A stretch of 64,000 bases of DNA, taken from assembly GCA_008931825.1 (NCBI GenBank), contig QXVZ01005567.1:1-64000 (forward strand). The letters are read 5' to 3'. The stretch comes from Phallusia fumigata (Eukaryota > Chordata > Ascidiacea > Phlebobranchia > Ascidiidae). The position numbers and the translations under genes are program-made. Shown here in pieces: positions 26,189-35,851 of the stretch (the first letter of the stretch is position 1; each line of letters opens with the position of its first letter). Below the pieces are notes generated by a model. That model had not been told where the DNA came from, made no database searches, and worked only from the letters and a program-made list of their open reading frames with translations.

Positions 26189-27599
26189 ATGGCGAAACGG
26201 TTGACCCGCGATCGCGAATTGGAAGAGAAGAGCCGCCGTTGCTGCAATGGAATAAACAAAACAATTCACCTGATTGCAAACGAGCCTTCGATGGGGTTAT
26301 ACCGAATACAGCAACACATTCATAAAGCTCTTCCGAAATGCGTTGAATGTGAGAGGAGCGTGACAGTTGACAGCGCGCGCTTGAAGGTCTTTGTCAATTT
26401 CGTTACTTTTAATGGTTAATGAACAAACTATTAGCTGGAGAGTATTATTTTTGTACACGTAAACAACAGTAATGTACCAAAAATTTGTAAATGATTTTTT
26501 TTAATACCTTTGTCAAACTATGTAGACTTTAAAGCCTTATCATTGTAGCTTACTATTTGATCCACCATATTGCTCTATACCCAGCACTGAATCTCACAAT
26601 CCCCTGTTCTGGATTATCAACATGACAAATAGCCAAATGAAAAACAATGGCTTAAAATATTGTTTGCAGCATTCTAGATTTTCCTGTACAATACATTACA
26701 TCAGACGTTTCAACCTTTTTCGTACTGTGATCCACAAAACCGATTCTACTTAATCAGCAGCCCCATTCCGTCCCATTAGAGAAGATACCAACAAATTCAT
26801 GTTTGAGAAATGATTCAACATAACTCGATTGTTAGCAGCCTTGAAGTTGCAGTCGCAATGACTTTACATTTACCTCAATAACTGGCCACATCAGATTTGA
26901 ACAAATTGATGCAAATATTGTCACACAGGGGGCAATAAAGGTATATGATAAAGATTGTTATGTCACAAGGGGAAAGAAACTTCCCTATCTAAATAAATTT
27001 TTTTAATTGGTTTTGTTAAAAAAAGGTCTGCTATTGCTTTCAATCACTGAGTTAGCTTTCAAAAATGTTTTTGCAAAAATGAGTTGCTTGTGAACCTTTC
27101 AAAAAGTATTTGAAACCCACAGGTTGAAAACCCCTGTGTTACATGTATACCTAAAGATGAACCAATGAAAGTAATTCTTGCCTGCCAAATTTTTATCTGT
27201 CATATTTGTTTGGAATTTTATGCAACATTTGTATGCATAATAGAACATCTAACAATGTTGTTAGGTCTTATTTCCCAAAATTTTAATTAAATGGTCTATG
27301 TGTATATATCTTATGTGTAGATTTTTTTAAACCCGTCATAGTTCCCCCCTCATTGTGTATTGACTGACACTTCTTGTTGAAAACAGGGCATGGTGCATTA
27401 TTTAATGAGACTGTATTTTCAACCCGGCCTTATATTTTTGTAGACTCTTGCATTTGATGTAACTGAAGCAACATCAGTACTGCAGAACATCGAAAAGACA
27501 CAGGACACATTTGACAGCATTGAACACACTCTCCGAAAGGCTGTGACCTCTGCTGCTATGATCAACATGAACCATAGGTTGCTTACTAAACAAAGCTAA
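26189..27599 (+). CDS. BORCS8: BLOC-1-related complex subunit 8 (BORCS8/MEF2BNB homolog)
   Basis: BORCS8 is a subunit of BORC, the lysosomal-membrane complex that recruits ARL8 and kinesin to move lysosomes outward. There are two exons, 26189-26386 and 27444-27599, with the intron in phase 0. The joined protein is 117 residues against about 119 in human. The conserved core is INKTIHLIANEPSMGLYRIQ followed by HIHKALP. Exon 2 supplies LAFDVTEATSVLQNIEK and FDSIEHTLRKAV, matching the helical C-terminal half. I chose the ATG at 26189 because it gives the family length; in-frame ATGs at 26060 and 26099 would add a tail the family lacks. The intron carries a 435-bp hAT-like element. BORCS8 identity rests on the ANEPS..LYR motif and helix pattern. 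Confidence 0.85.
26702..27136. mobile_element. hAT-like non-autonomous element (MITE) in the BORCS8 intron
   Basis: The left end reads CAGACGTTTCAACCTTTTTC; the right end, reverse-complemented, reads CAGGGGTTTTCAACCTGTGG. These are imperfect terminal inverted repeats of the widespread CAG-GGTTnTCAACC type of hAT elements. Flanking 8-mers are cattacat and tgttacat, 6 of 8 identical, consistent with a decayed target duplication. The 435-bp interior shows no transposase reading frame. The divergence between the ends suggests an old insertion. Confidence 0.65.
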
Positions 27600-28267
27600 C
27601 ACACTTTTTTGTGTTAAGTTTCTATCTGTGCTGAAGCAACTTTTGTCAAGTTTTGCATCAGTACTAAGCTCTTGATTTCATATAGATCAAATTACAGAAA
27701 TAGTTAATTTCTATGAAAGCTTTTGCCAGGAGACATTGGACAGACCCTTGTTGAATGTAAAGATATGTAATGTTGTTGTTTTTTCAGCATTAAGACTGAG
27801 ACAGTAACATCATTCTGTTTCCCCAATGTCAGTAAATAATTTAAATCTATTTAAGATGTGTAAAAATATATATGCATGATTTTTATGTTGTATTGCAGGC
27901 TCACAATTTTTGAACATAAACATAAAATGTGCAATAAAAAAGCGTTGTTGTGATAAATGCTGTAGTAATGCATAAAAAAACTACCAAGCAGTATTAATTT
28001 TTTACAAACAACCTATTATTTAAAATACAATCAAAATTCATCTGTATGTATCAGCTGTACACAAGGCCAGTAAAATTACCCAAAAACAGAAGTATTTTGT
28101 AAGGCATAAATAACAGTGCTTTTTGTACACTTTTTGTGGATCTAATAATTGGTCAGACAGACCTGTTTTCTTGGGCTTAGGTAGGCGTTGGTAAAAATAG
28201 GCGCACATCCACTTGTAGGTTACAACCAAGTTCCTTTCCACTTGAAAATTATTAATAATATTCCAAA
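27600..28267. other. Convergent 3' regions of BORCS8 and AIFM3
   Basis: There is no gene here. A BORCS8 polyadenylation signal AATAAA lies at 27933-27938, 334 nt after the stop. I see no clear AATAAA for AIFM3 on the minus strand in this gap. The short minus frame overlapping the AIFM3 stop looks like chance. Confidence 0.6.
27933..27938 (+). terminator. BORCS8 poly(A) signal AATAAA
   Basis: A canonical AATAAA in AT-rich sequence 334 nt downstream of the BORCS8 stop, the first such hexamer on this strand after the gene. Confidence 0.6.
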
Positions 28268-31200
28268 TCACACCAAACATGGTGGTATATCAGCTCGCAT
28301 TGTCACAACGCCATTGGCAAGCTTCTCTGCCATATTTGCAGCCACTGGATCGGCGTTCATGGTTGCAACGGCAACCACTACGTCCTTTTTGAGGTAATAG
28401 GCGGCAAACTTGCGTGCGCTGACGTCACCGCAAATGGATACGTCATCGTATCCGACCCCGTGTCCGGCGTAACGTATGCTGCTGCCATACTGCACTGTCC
28501 AAAAGAACGGGACCGAATTTACCGATCGGCCGGAGGTTGACAACGAATTTGCCGCGGATTTCCCACTTTTCGTGCGTTGGAGGGATTTTACTATGTCGAG
28601 GCCCGCGATGCTACCATGGGCATGCGCCATTTGCCAGTGCTGTATGTTGGACAATTCGCCCCCTGTTTTAAAAAATACAAAAATATAAGCAGGCACAGTA
28701 GAGATGCTTACGCGGCCAATAGTACTAAATTCAACTTTGAAACTGATTTCACTAACTCCAAAAACAGTTTTTGACGATTTCGTTTCTACCTTTCATGCCC
28801 AAGGGAAAAAGGGCAACGTCGCCCACCGCATACACATTAGGAACTTTGGTTTGCATTCGCCCATCAACAGGGATAAAACCACGTTCGGTGAGCCTCAATT
28901 CCGAATTGTTGAGAAACTTGGTTGCAGGATTCACGCCTAAAAAAAACACCGTTAGTGGGGATATGAAAAGTGACAGTTAAACTTCGTTTTGTTGTTTGGT
29001 TTAATTTACACTCGGAAGAGGGAAATAACGCGCGAATCCGTTTTTTTCTTTTTAGCGAGTCAGTCTCCGTACTACGTGTTAAAAGTTCCGTCAAATATTT
29101 GTTGCGTTATCGGTGCAGCGAGTGCGTTGGATTTGAAAGCAATATGCTTTTGAATAGAAAAACTAATCGAAAATGGGATGAAAATCCACAAAATTGTAGG
29201 TAATGGAGGCCGACCATCAGTTTTTTTACGGGATTCACAAATCCATAAATCTTTGTCGATAAAAAAACCCAGCTGACAGGCACAGAGCATTCGAAATAAA
29301 GAACATAGACTCGATCTTACCTATTCCGACGACGACAACATCTGCATCGAGAACGTTCCCATCCGAAAGCTCGACTTTCTGCACAACGGACGCATTTTCA
29401 CCTTCGCCGCCTACTAAACCCACAACACCAGCTTTTGGGTAGAACAGCACGGAACCCTTTTCTTGGTTCATTTGCATAATCATCGCACCCACTTCGGTAC
29501 CCAACGAACCTTCGAACGGGACCTACGACGAAATAAACTTTTGTCACAACGAACCGATCTTGATGGTTGATACAGCTGCCAGCAAAAGCGTACGGAGGAG
29601 AGCATAGTGGTCATGAGCTACCAAAATCTTCAAGTTACTGATTCCTAAATGGGGTTTTCATCAGAAAAAGAGGTACTACTATTGTCCCCTCTCCATTTTT
29701 ATGTCACAAGAATACTCCAATAAATTTAAATGGAATATTAACAAAAGCTTTTTGGGTTATTGGGAGCTTTCCCGGACTGTGTTCGAAATCCATAAATTAT
29801 TTGGCCTTCATTTTGACCCCAAAAGTTCGCCTCGTTATAGTCGTTATGCTACTGACTTCTATTCACTGTATTTGCGATCGATACAGAAGGTTCAAATCCC
29901 AGACTCGACCTCTTTAGTGTTCACCCAACACAAGACACTTCGTCATTGCTTTTATCTGTTTTCCGACTAAATGCGAGAAATACTGTTTCGCCTATTAGGT
30001 TAAAAACATGAAAGATGACGAACAAATATATTCATAAATCAAAGCAAACTAGCGTGTGTTGTTTACCGTTGATCTTTTGCCGCATACAACTGACACAGAG
30101 CTTGCTATTTTCTTTTCCGCCAAATAAGCGGCCACTTCCATTCCGATGAAGGAAGAACCCACCACTACCACTTTGCGATCTGCATAGAAACAACAAAGCT
30201 AATTAAAATATTTCCTGCAAAGAAGGAGATGTCTAAAACCTTTGAAGCGAGTATGAGTAAGATCACAAAACGCAACAAAGTGTCAAGTAGTCTAACGATT
30301 CGAGCCCATCCAAAGATCGTTTTCAATACTTATCTTTTTATCGTGTTTGACGGCAAAGTATTTTACCAACCGAGAGGAATTACGTCCTAACGCTGTATAG
30401 GGAATATACGAAAACAAACGATTCACTTTGCAAAACGATTTTCTTTTTTCCAGTTCACCTTAATTCTCCAACTAAAAAATCCTACCTTTACTTGCTTCGG
30501 CAATTGCGTTAGCATCATCTGGGGACCTCAAAACAAAAACGTTGCCCAAGTTCCATCCGGGAGTGGGCGCCAGAGTGCGTGGTTGACCGCCGGTGGCGAT
30601 TACGAGTTTGTCGTAGGCAATAGACAGGTTTCCATTGGAAGTACAGTCCGGTACCGGTTTTGACACCCTTACGCTCTTGGTCACAACATCAACACCAACC
30701 ACTTCCTGGGAAAAGTCGTTATTCAACGTTTTTAGGATTCAAACACATGACTTGACATGTCGGAAAAGTCGCTACCCTAACATTTTGCACTCTTGAGCTT
30801 TTGTGTCACAATGCTGAGCGAAAATATAAGGCACAGAAATTTGAATTGATCCAAACTGAAGTGAAACATTATTACGGCAAACAAAAAAAAAACGATTTGA
30901 CAAAAATACGATACAGTAGAGAGCTTAACGTAGGACTAATTCTTCCAAAAAAAACTAACCCTACAACAGTTAAGCACACTAAGCACACGAAGCTTGAGTA
31001 AACCACTCTAAGGCCACATGTAAACAAGGAAGTTTTCACGTACCACATTGTTATGTAGCTCTACGCCGATAGACCTGTAGTAATCTGAATCGCCTCTGAG
31101 GTAAGCCTTGTTTGGTTCAATGTTGAGAGCTTTACTGAGTTTTGGTCTGTCGTACGGAGGATGTTTGTCCTTGCTCAGCAACACGATTCGACCTGCGAAG

Positions 31201-33092
31201 CCCTCTTTGCGCATCGTTTCTGCGCAGGTGAGGGAGGATGGCCCGCCACCCACTATCACTGCCCGACCATCGTCATCATAGCAATCTGTGCGTGCGTAAA
31301 AAGGAAGGTTAAGGATGACACACAAGTAAAAAAACAGTTTTGTTGTTAATGCGCGTGGTTACAGCAGTTTTTTAAGAATATTTTTGCAGCTCACATTGAC
31401 ATTTTTCAAACTCCCATCTGAAAGGAAAACTCATACAAAACTGCGTTTTACGTTTGTTTCGAGTCATTCAAAAACAATCGGTCTGTAAATACGAACGAGC
31501 TGATAAGCAAGGCTGATTAAACAATGCAAAATCCTTTATCAAAAATAAACCTACTAATATGGTTGCAGAGACTATAATGTCGTGACGAAGCGATTCGATC
31601 CTCGCGAGACACCGGTTTTAATTCATGATGACGCAGCAAAACAAATTCACAGTAGCGACTACTACTTACTCGAGCAGTCTAGCCCTGCTTTGCCTGCCAG
31701 CAAATTCCGTTTGTTGTCTGTCAGCTGACCGCGTCTTGCCCGCACTATGACGTCATCGCTCTCGACTCGGACCTGTGCGAATTAAAAGGGGTTGAATATT
31801 GTTTTTTAGATTACAAAACGCTAAGCATTGCATTGACATACTTTCAAGGTATAACAATGGTCGAAGTTATGTTTCTTCGTGTTTTAGAAAAATCTTCTAA
31901 AACCCCTCTGGTCCCACTAACGTTTCCCCCAGCCACGTGTTTCTCATATTGCACCAAACTCACTCTCTTGTGAGCCCCCGTCACATAACGCTTTGCACAA
32001 TGACGGTTAAGCTGCAGAGCGTTCAATCCCGATCCACCATTGTGACCGTAACCTTTTTGCGCCACATACCGTTGCGCAGCTATTTCCGGACACATGATTG
32101 ATTTGCTGTTGTGCCGCTATGTTTTCTTTCATCAAGCGAAATAAACTTAACCCTTTAATTAAAGCAGATAGCGGAATCTTGTGGGTTTACCACAGGTCAA
32201 AATAACAAGCACATCAAAATAGTGTGTGGGCAACAGGGTGCTTGCATATTTACTTGTGAGATTTTACTTGATAAAATGCATGGTTTCCAAACGTGTTGTA
32301 AATAGTTGCTTAGCTACGTATCCTGGACAAAAGGTATCTCGTGAAATCGCTTTAAATGTGTCAAATCTACATTTGTTGAAAGTCTATGATTTAAACCCAA
32401 AAAACAGTTGATTTAAAATCACCTGAAACGAGTGGAGGCTGTCGAGGCCGGGAAAGTCTTCTATGTCACCAGTTGCAGCATTAAAGCAGGCTCCGTGCCA
32501 TGGACACCGGATTCGGCCATTATTAAGTACCCCTTTGATCAGTGGTGCGCCGTAATGTGTACATTTGTGGCCGACGGCTGTTATTTTTCCATCCCTGTGT
32601 CTGCGAACAAAGGCGATTATTTGTAATTGAGGCTTTGGCCGAATGAAACTCTGTTATTTGACCGAATTTCCTTTCCTGGTCAACAACTTTTGAAGTTTGA
32701 AGTGATTATGAGTGTTATTTGATTTTACTCTTTCTTGTTGGCTTATTGTAGATGTTTTCCAATAAACTACATTTTACTTTGCTTAACATACAAAGAGACT
32801 ATTTTGTACGTTCTTCATGCCACGTGTTTGAAGCTTAACACAAAAATTACAACAAATCATTGTAAAGAGATGAAATTCGCTTGAATGGAAATCTACAACA
32901 TTGCGTAGCTTCTGCGCCGATGTACGCAACCAATAAGAAATTAGTTGCTGTCCATATAATTATTTACCTGACAATAAGGCACTTTCCGTCCCCCAAGTCA
33001 ACTTCTTTCATACATTCCGATTTGCCATTGTCAGTTGCAACAGGAAGGTCTTCCAGTTTGCACACAGATTCTTCAAAAAATTCCTCGGTCAT
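28268..33092 (-). CDS. AIFM3: Apoptosis-inducing factor 3 (AIFM3/AIFL): Rieske plus FAD/NAD(P) oxidoreductase
   Basis: This is a flavoprotein of the AIF family with an N-terminal Rieske [2Fe-2S] domain; the vertebrate protein is mitochondrial. The nine exons are 32968-33092, 32423-32600, 31670-31772, 31044-31285, 30486-30705, 30067-30179, 29321-29522, 28790-28936 and 28268-28662. They total 575 codons including the stop, and every junction is in phase. Rieske ligands are intact: C55-T-H57 and C74-P-W-H77. The FAD motif [10 protein letters not shown] (145-154) and the NAD motif [17 protein letters not shown] (293-309) each carry Ser where the classical GxGxxG has Gly. [23 protein letters not shown] and HWQMAHAHG are family hallmarks. 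The C-terminus is about 25 residues shorter than human AIFM3. No presequence is evident, and the start sits 17 nt after an AG acceptor. Confidence 0.93.
29838..29910 (+). repeat. tRNA-like SINE relic in an AIFM3 intron
   Basis: A B box GGTTCAAATCC lies at 29889-29899, with an A-box-like TATGCTACTGAC about 45 nt before it. The would-be cloverleaf does not close, so this is more likely a SINE head than a tRNA gene. Confidence 0.45.
32071..32150 (+). repeat. Dispersed repeat, copy A of three
   Basis: An ~80-bp segment from GTTGCGCAGCTATTTCCGG to AAGCGAAATAAACTTAA. It matches copies at 34187-34270 and 40489-40570 in the same orientation and the same order of words (GTTGc.CAG.TAT.TCCGG, then GTTGTGcCGCTA, then AATAAAC). 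It lies in an AIFM3 intron. Class unknown. Confidence 0.6.
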
Positions 33093-33125
33093 ATTGTGGA
33101 TAGTCAGTGCTGAAAAACTACTGTT
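33093..33125 (-). promoter_or_regulatory. AIFM3 5' leader with an unpaired AG acceptor
   Basis: On the minus strand, gtttttcag ends at 33110 and is followed by 17 nt of leader, then the ATG at 33092. No partner 5' splice site with coding sequence is seen upstream. It is a candidate spliced-leader acceptor. Confidence 0.5.
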
Positions 33126-34818
33126 ACAAACACAGCTGTACAATTAGGCGTGGTAATGTAAAAACGGCGTTCCGCTAAGCTGAAAATGACGATAGTAAAC
33201 AACAAACGAGTTGGCGTTTCCTTAGCAATGTTATGGCAGAGTGTCAGACCTTTGCGCCTGAATAACCTCATCTGACGCCGCCAATCTTGTATCACGAATG
33301 CAAAATGTTAAAGGTCCTCAATGACAAATTACTTATTATTGTAAAAAACAATTTAGCCAAAAAGTTAATTTTTCAACGTCGTCCAACATATAAACAGACT
33401 GCTACCTATCACCAGGCTGCTACCTTCATAATTCGAAGTTCTTGCTCCAAACAGAATATTTTGACTAAGGTTATTGGTATCCTTAGCGATCTTTATAAGC
33501 GAGTTACATCTGTGGGCCTCATTTCTAATCACAACGACCACACTGAGCCTATATATCAAATAACATATAGCTCCCGGCGTCCCGATAAAAACCCAATTCC
33601 AGCTAAGTGACAGTGCGAAAAAAGTCGGCACGACCAAGGCAACTCGTGCAATGTGAAATAAAACGTGTGTGCGTCAGCTAAAACTGCAATGACGCTTACC
33701 CTACCTATGCCTTTTTTCAATCACACTCGAAGGGCAACAAGCGTCCATAGTTTTGCTGTAGCTTATAACACTACATCATGTTTAACACCATACGGACAAT
33801 ATAACCTGTTTTTAGTTTATTAGCAGATTAAGATAATTTGATTTTGACTTGATTTCTTTCAGTTGTATTGACTATTGACATGCTGGTAAAATGAGTAGCC
33901 CGCACCTTCCGTAACAAGCTGTCTAACATGTGACATTTTGGTTGTTTATGCCGGTGACTTGACTAGCCAGCGCACAAATTTCTTTAGTCCTGGTACATGA
34001 AATATTGATCGAAACACGCGAATTTTTTTTAGAAAGCCACTGTAGGTAGATTTACTTGATGCATTTGCTAACGTGGTGGGAAAAAGAAATGGCAACCAAA
34101 CAAATGAAGGGAAAGGTGCAGCGCGTTTAACCTTCACCAACTGTGCCCTTTACTTTTTCGCGCTCCGCAACGTCTCAACTCTCAATGTTGCACAGCTATT
34201 TCCGGCTTGGTGATTGTTTTATTGAAGTTGTGCTGCTAAGATTTTTTTCACTAAGCGACAAAAACTTAACTTAAGTATAATATACGCCCATTGCATAATT
34301 TAAGACATCATGCTAGCCAAAGCCTTGTCGAGTTGACAGAGCTCTGTGCGCCTAAAAAGCGAGCATTTTGATGAATATGAATATACGTACCCTTAAATAT
34401 AATACCCTTCCATCGCCCAAAACTTTTCATAGTATTTTGGTTGTCAGTTTTACTTGAATTGCATTTAAAGTGTGTTGTGCACTGCTATGATTTCCATGGC
34501 CTGTAATGCAACGCATCATTGCATCACTGTGACGTCACTCAACACGTGCGCATAGAAGAGAAAAATGCTGTGATGTTCTCGGTGGTAAATAATATTCTAA
34601 ATAAAGTTGTAACCCACATTATTTACCAGCTTTATTGTAAAATTAAAAAACTAACTGCTAAAAAGTGCCAGGTTAAATTGTGCCGGAACTTGCTGATTTA
34701 CGCTGATTTACGCAATGGATCAATCTGTAAAAAAAAGCTAACATTTTTTTGTTTGGGTGAATGAAGGAAGGCATTTTAGAGTTGACGAACAATCTGCTTT
34801 AGTTTAAGTTTGCTTTGC
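33126..34818. promoter_or_regulatory. Divergent AIFM3-UCHL3 intergenic region
   Basis: About 1.7 kb without a recognisable gene. It holds repeat copy B (34187-34270) and otherwise AT-rich sequence. The short frames on both strands have no family signature. Promoters for AIFM3 (leftward) and UCHL3 (rightward) must lie here. A CRE-like TGACGTCA occurs around 34530 (tgtgacgtcactc), a plausible CREB/ATF site upstream of UCHL3. Confidence 0.45.
34187..34270 (+). repeat. Dispersed repeat, copy B of three
   Basis: GTTGCACAGCTATTTCCGG through AAGCGACAAAAACTTAAC. It shares order and orientation with copies A (32071) and C (40489). Between copies the core is much more alike than the flanks, which argues for a mobile or duplicated unit rather than a local tandem duplication. 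Confidence 0.6.
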
Positions 34819-34834
34819 AGCAAAAATACTAAGA
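34819..34834 (+). promoter_or_regulatory. UCHL3 leader with an unpaired AG acceptor
   Basis: The sequence gtttgctttgcag ends at 34820, followed by 14 nt and the ATG. The gene itself has no introns, so this strong-looking 3' splice site has no coding partner. It fits a spliced-leader acceptor or a 5' UTR intron. Confidence 0.55.
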
Positions 34835-35527
34835 ATGGCAGAAACGAGGTGGATGCCCTTGGAGTCAAATCCTGAAGTAATGAATTCATTCATCCACAAA
34901 CTTGGAGTGTCAAAAAAATGGCAATTTACCGACGTATTTGGTCTTGACCCAGAACTTCTATGCATGGTCCCTCAGCCCTGTTGTGCCCTAATTCTTTTGT
35001 TTCCGGTGTCTCAAAAATACAGTGAGTACTGCAAAGCCGAAGGGGAAAGGTTGTCAAAGGAAGGGCAAAAAGTGAGCCCAGAAGTGTTTTTTATGAAACA
35101 AACCATACGTAATGCCTGTGGGACCATAGGTGTGATTCATGCAGTTGGCAATAACAAAAACCGGATTGGAATTGAGGACACATCAGTCTTTAGCAAGTTT
35201 TTGAGTGATGTTAAAACCATGTCCCCTGAAGAGATTGGCAAGCGTTTAGAGAATGACGCATCGATTCGAGATGTGCATAAAACATGTGCAGAAGAGGGTC
35301 AAACCGAAGCAATTCAAGCTGAGGAGAATGTGGATTTACATTTTGTGGCATTGGTGCATGTTGACAATAGTTTGTATGAGTTAGATGGAAACAAGCCTTT
35401 TCCGATAAACCATGGATCAACATCTAATGACACTTTTCTGGAGGATGCAGCTAGAGTTTGCCGTGAATTTATGTCAAGAGATGAAAAGGAACTAAGATTT
35501 ACAATTGTAGCCTTGTCTGAAATGTAG
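34835..35527 (+). CDS. UCHL3: Ubiquitin carboxyl-terminal hydrolase L3 (UCH family, peptidase C12)
   Basis: A cysteine protease that cleaves small adducts from the C-terminus of ubiquitin (and NEDD8 in the family). The single uninterrupted frame is 230 residues, exactly the length of human UCHL3, and colinear from METRWMPLE-like start to end. Catalytic residues fall at the human positions: Q89 and C95 in MKQTIRNACGTIG, H169 in VDLHFVALVHVD, D184 in LYELDGNKPFPINHG. The crossover loop (SIRDVHKTCAEEGQTEA) is present. Vertebrate UCHL3 has many introns; this copy has none. That could reflect intron loss or a retrocopy that replaced the original. PES1 follows 324 nt downstream on the same strand. 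Confidence 0.96.
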   Translation: MAETRWMPLESNPEVMNSFIHKLGVSKKWQFTDVFGLDPELLCMVPQPCCALILLFPVSQKYSEYCKAEGERLSKEGQKVSPEVFFMKQTIRNACGTIGVIHAVGNNKNRIGIEDTSVFSKFLSDVKTMSPEEIGKRLENDASIRDVHKTCAEEGQTEAIQAEENVDLHFVALVHVDNSLYELDGNKPFPINHGSTSNDTFLEDAARVCREFMSRDEKELRFTIVALSEM

Positions 35528-35626
35528 ATTTGTTTACATAAATAGCAAATATAGAAATGGACTTTTTTGCAAATTCTACTGAGTTCAATATACTGTCACT
35601 ATTATGTCAGAAGCTTCTTGTATGTA

Positions 35627-35632
35627 AATAAA
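35627..35632 (+). terminator. UCHL3 poly(A) signal AATAAA
   Basis: AATAAA 100 nt after the UCHL3 stop codon and 220 nt before the PES1 start. It is the natural 3' end of UCHL3, whether or not the two genes share a primary transcript. Confidence 0.65.
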
Positions 35633-35790
35633 TATACCTAAAAATATAAATGTATACTTGTTGTTAAATATAAATTGAAAGTTATTGTAAACAGTAATTG
35701 TAAAAATGCATTTAAACAATAATGCATCAGTAACATTCTGTTAAAATGCCTTGTGTTGCTTTGTATATTCCTATCATGCAAATTGCTTAT

Positions 35791-35851
35791 CTTTTCATTT
35801 TTCTTCAGTGTTAACAAATTAGGTAGGTTGAGTGCATGTGAAAGCAATACT
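35791..35851 (+). promoter_or_regulatory. PES1 leader with an unpaired AG acceptor
   Basis: A pyrimidine run cttttcatttttcttcag ends at 35808, 43 nt before the PES1 ATG and 176 nt after the UCHL3 AATAAA. That spacing (poly(A) signal, then trans-splice acceptor) is the expected arrangement inside a spliced-leader operon. Confidence 0.5.
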
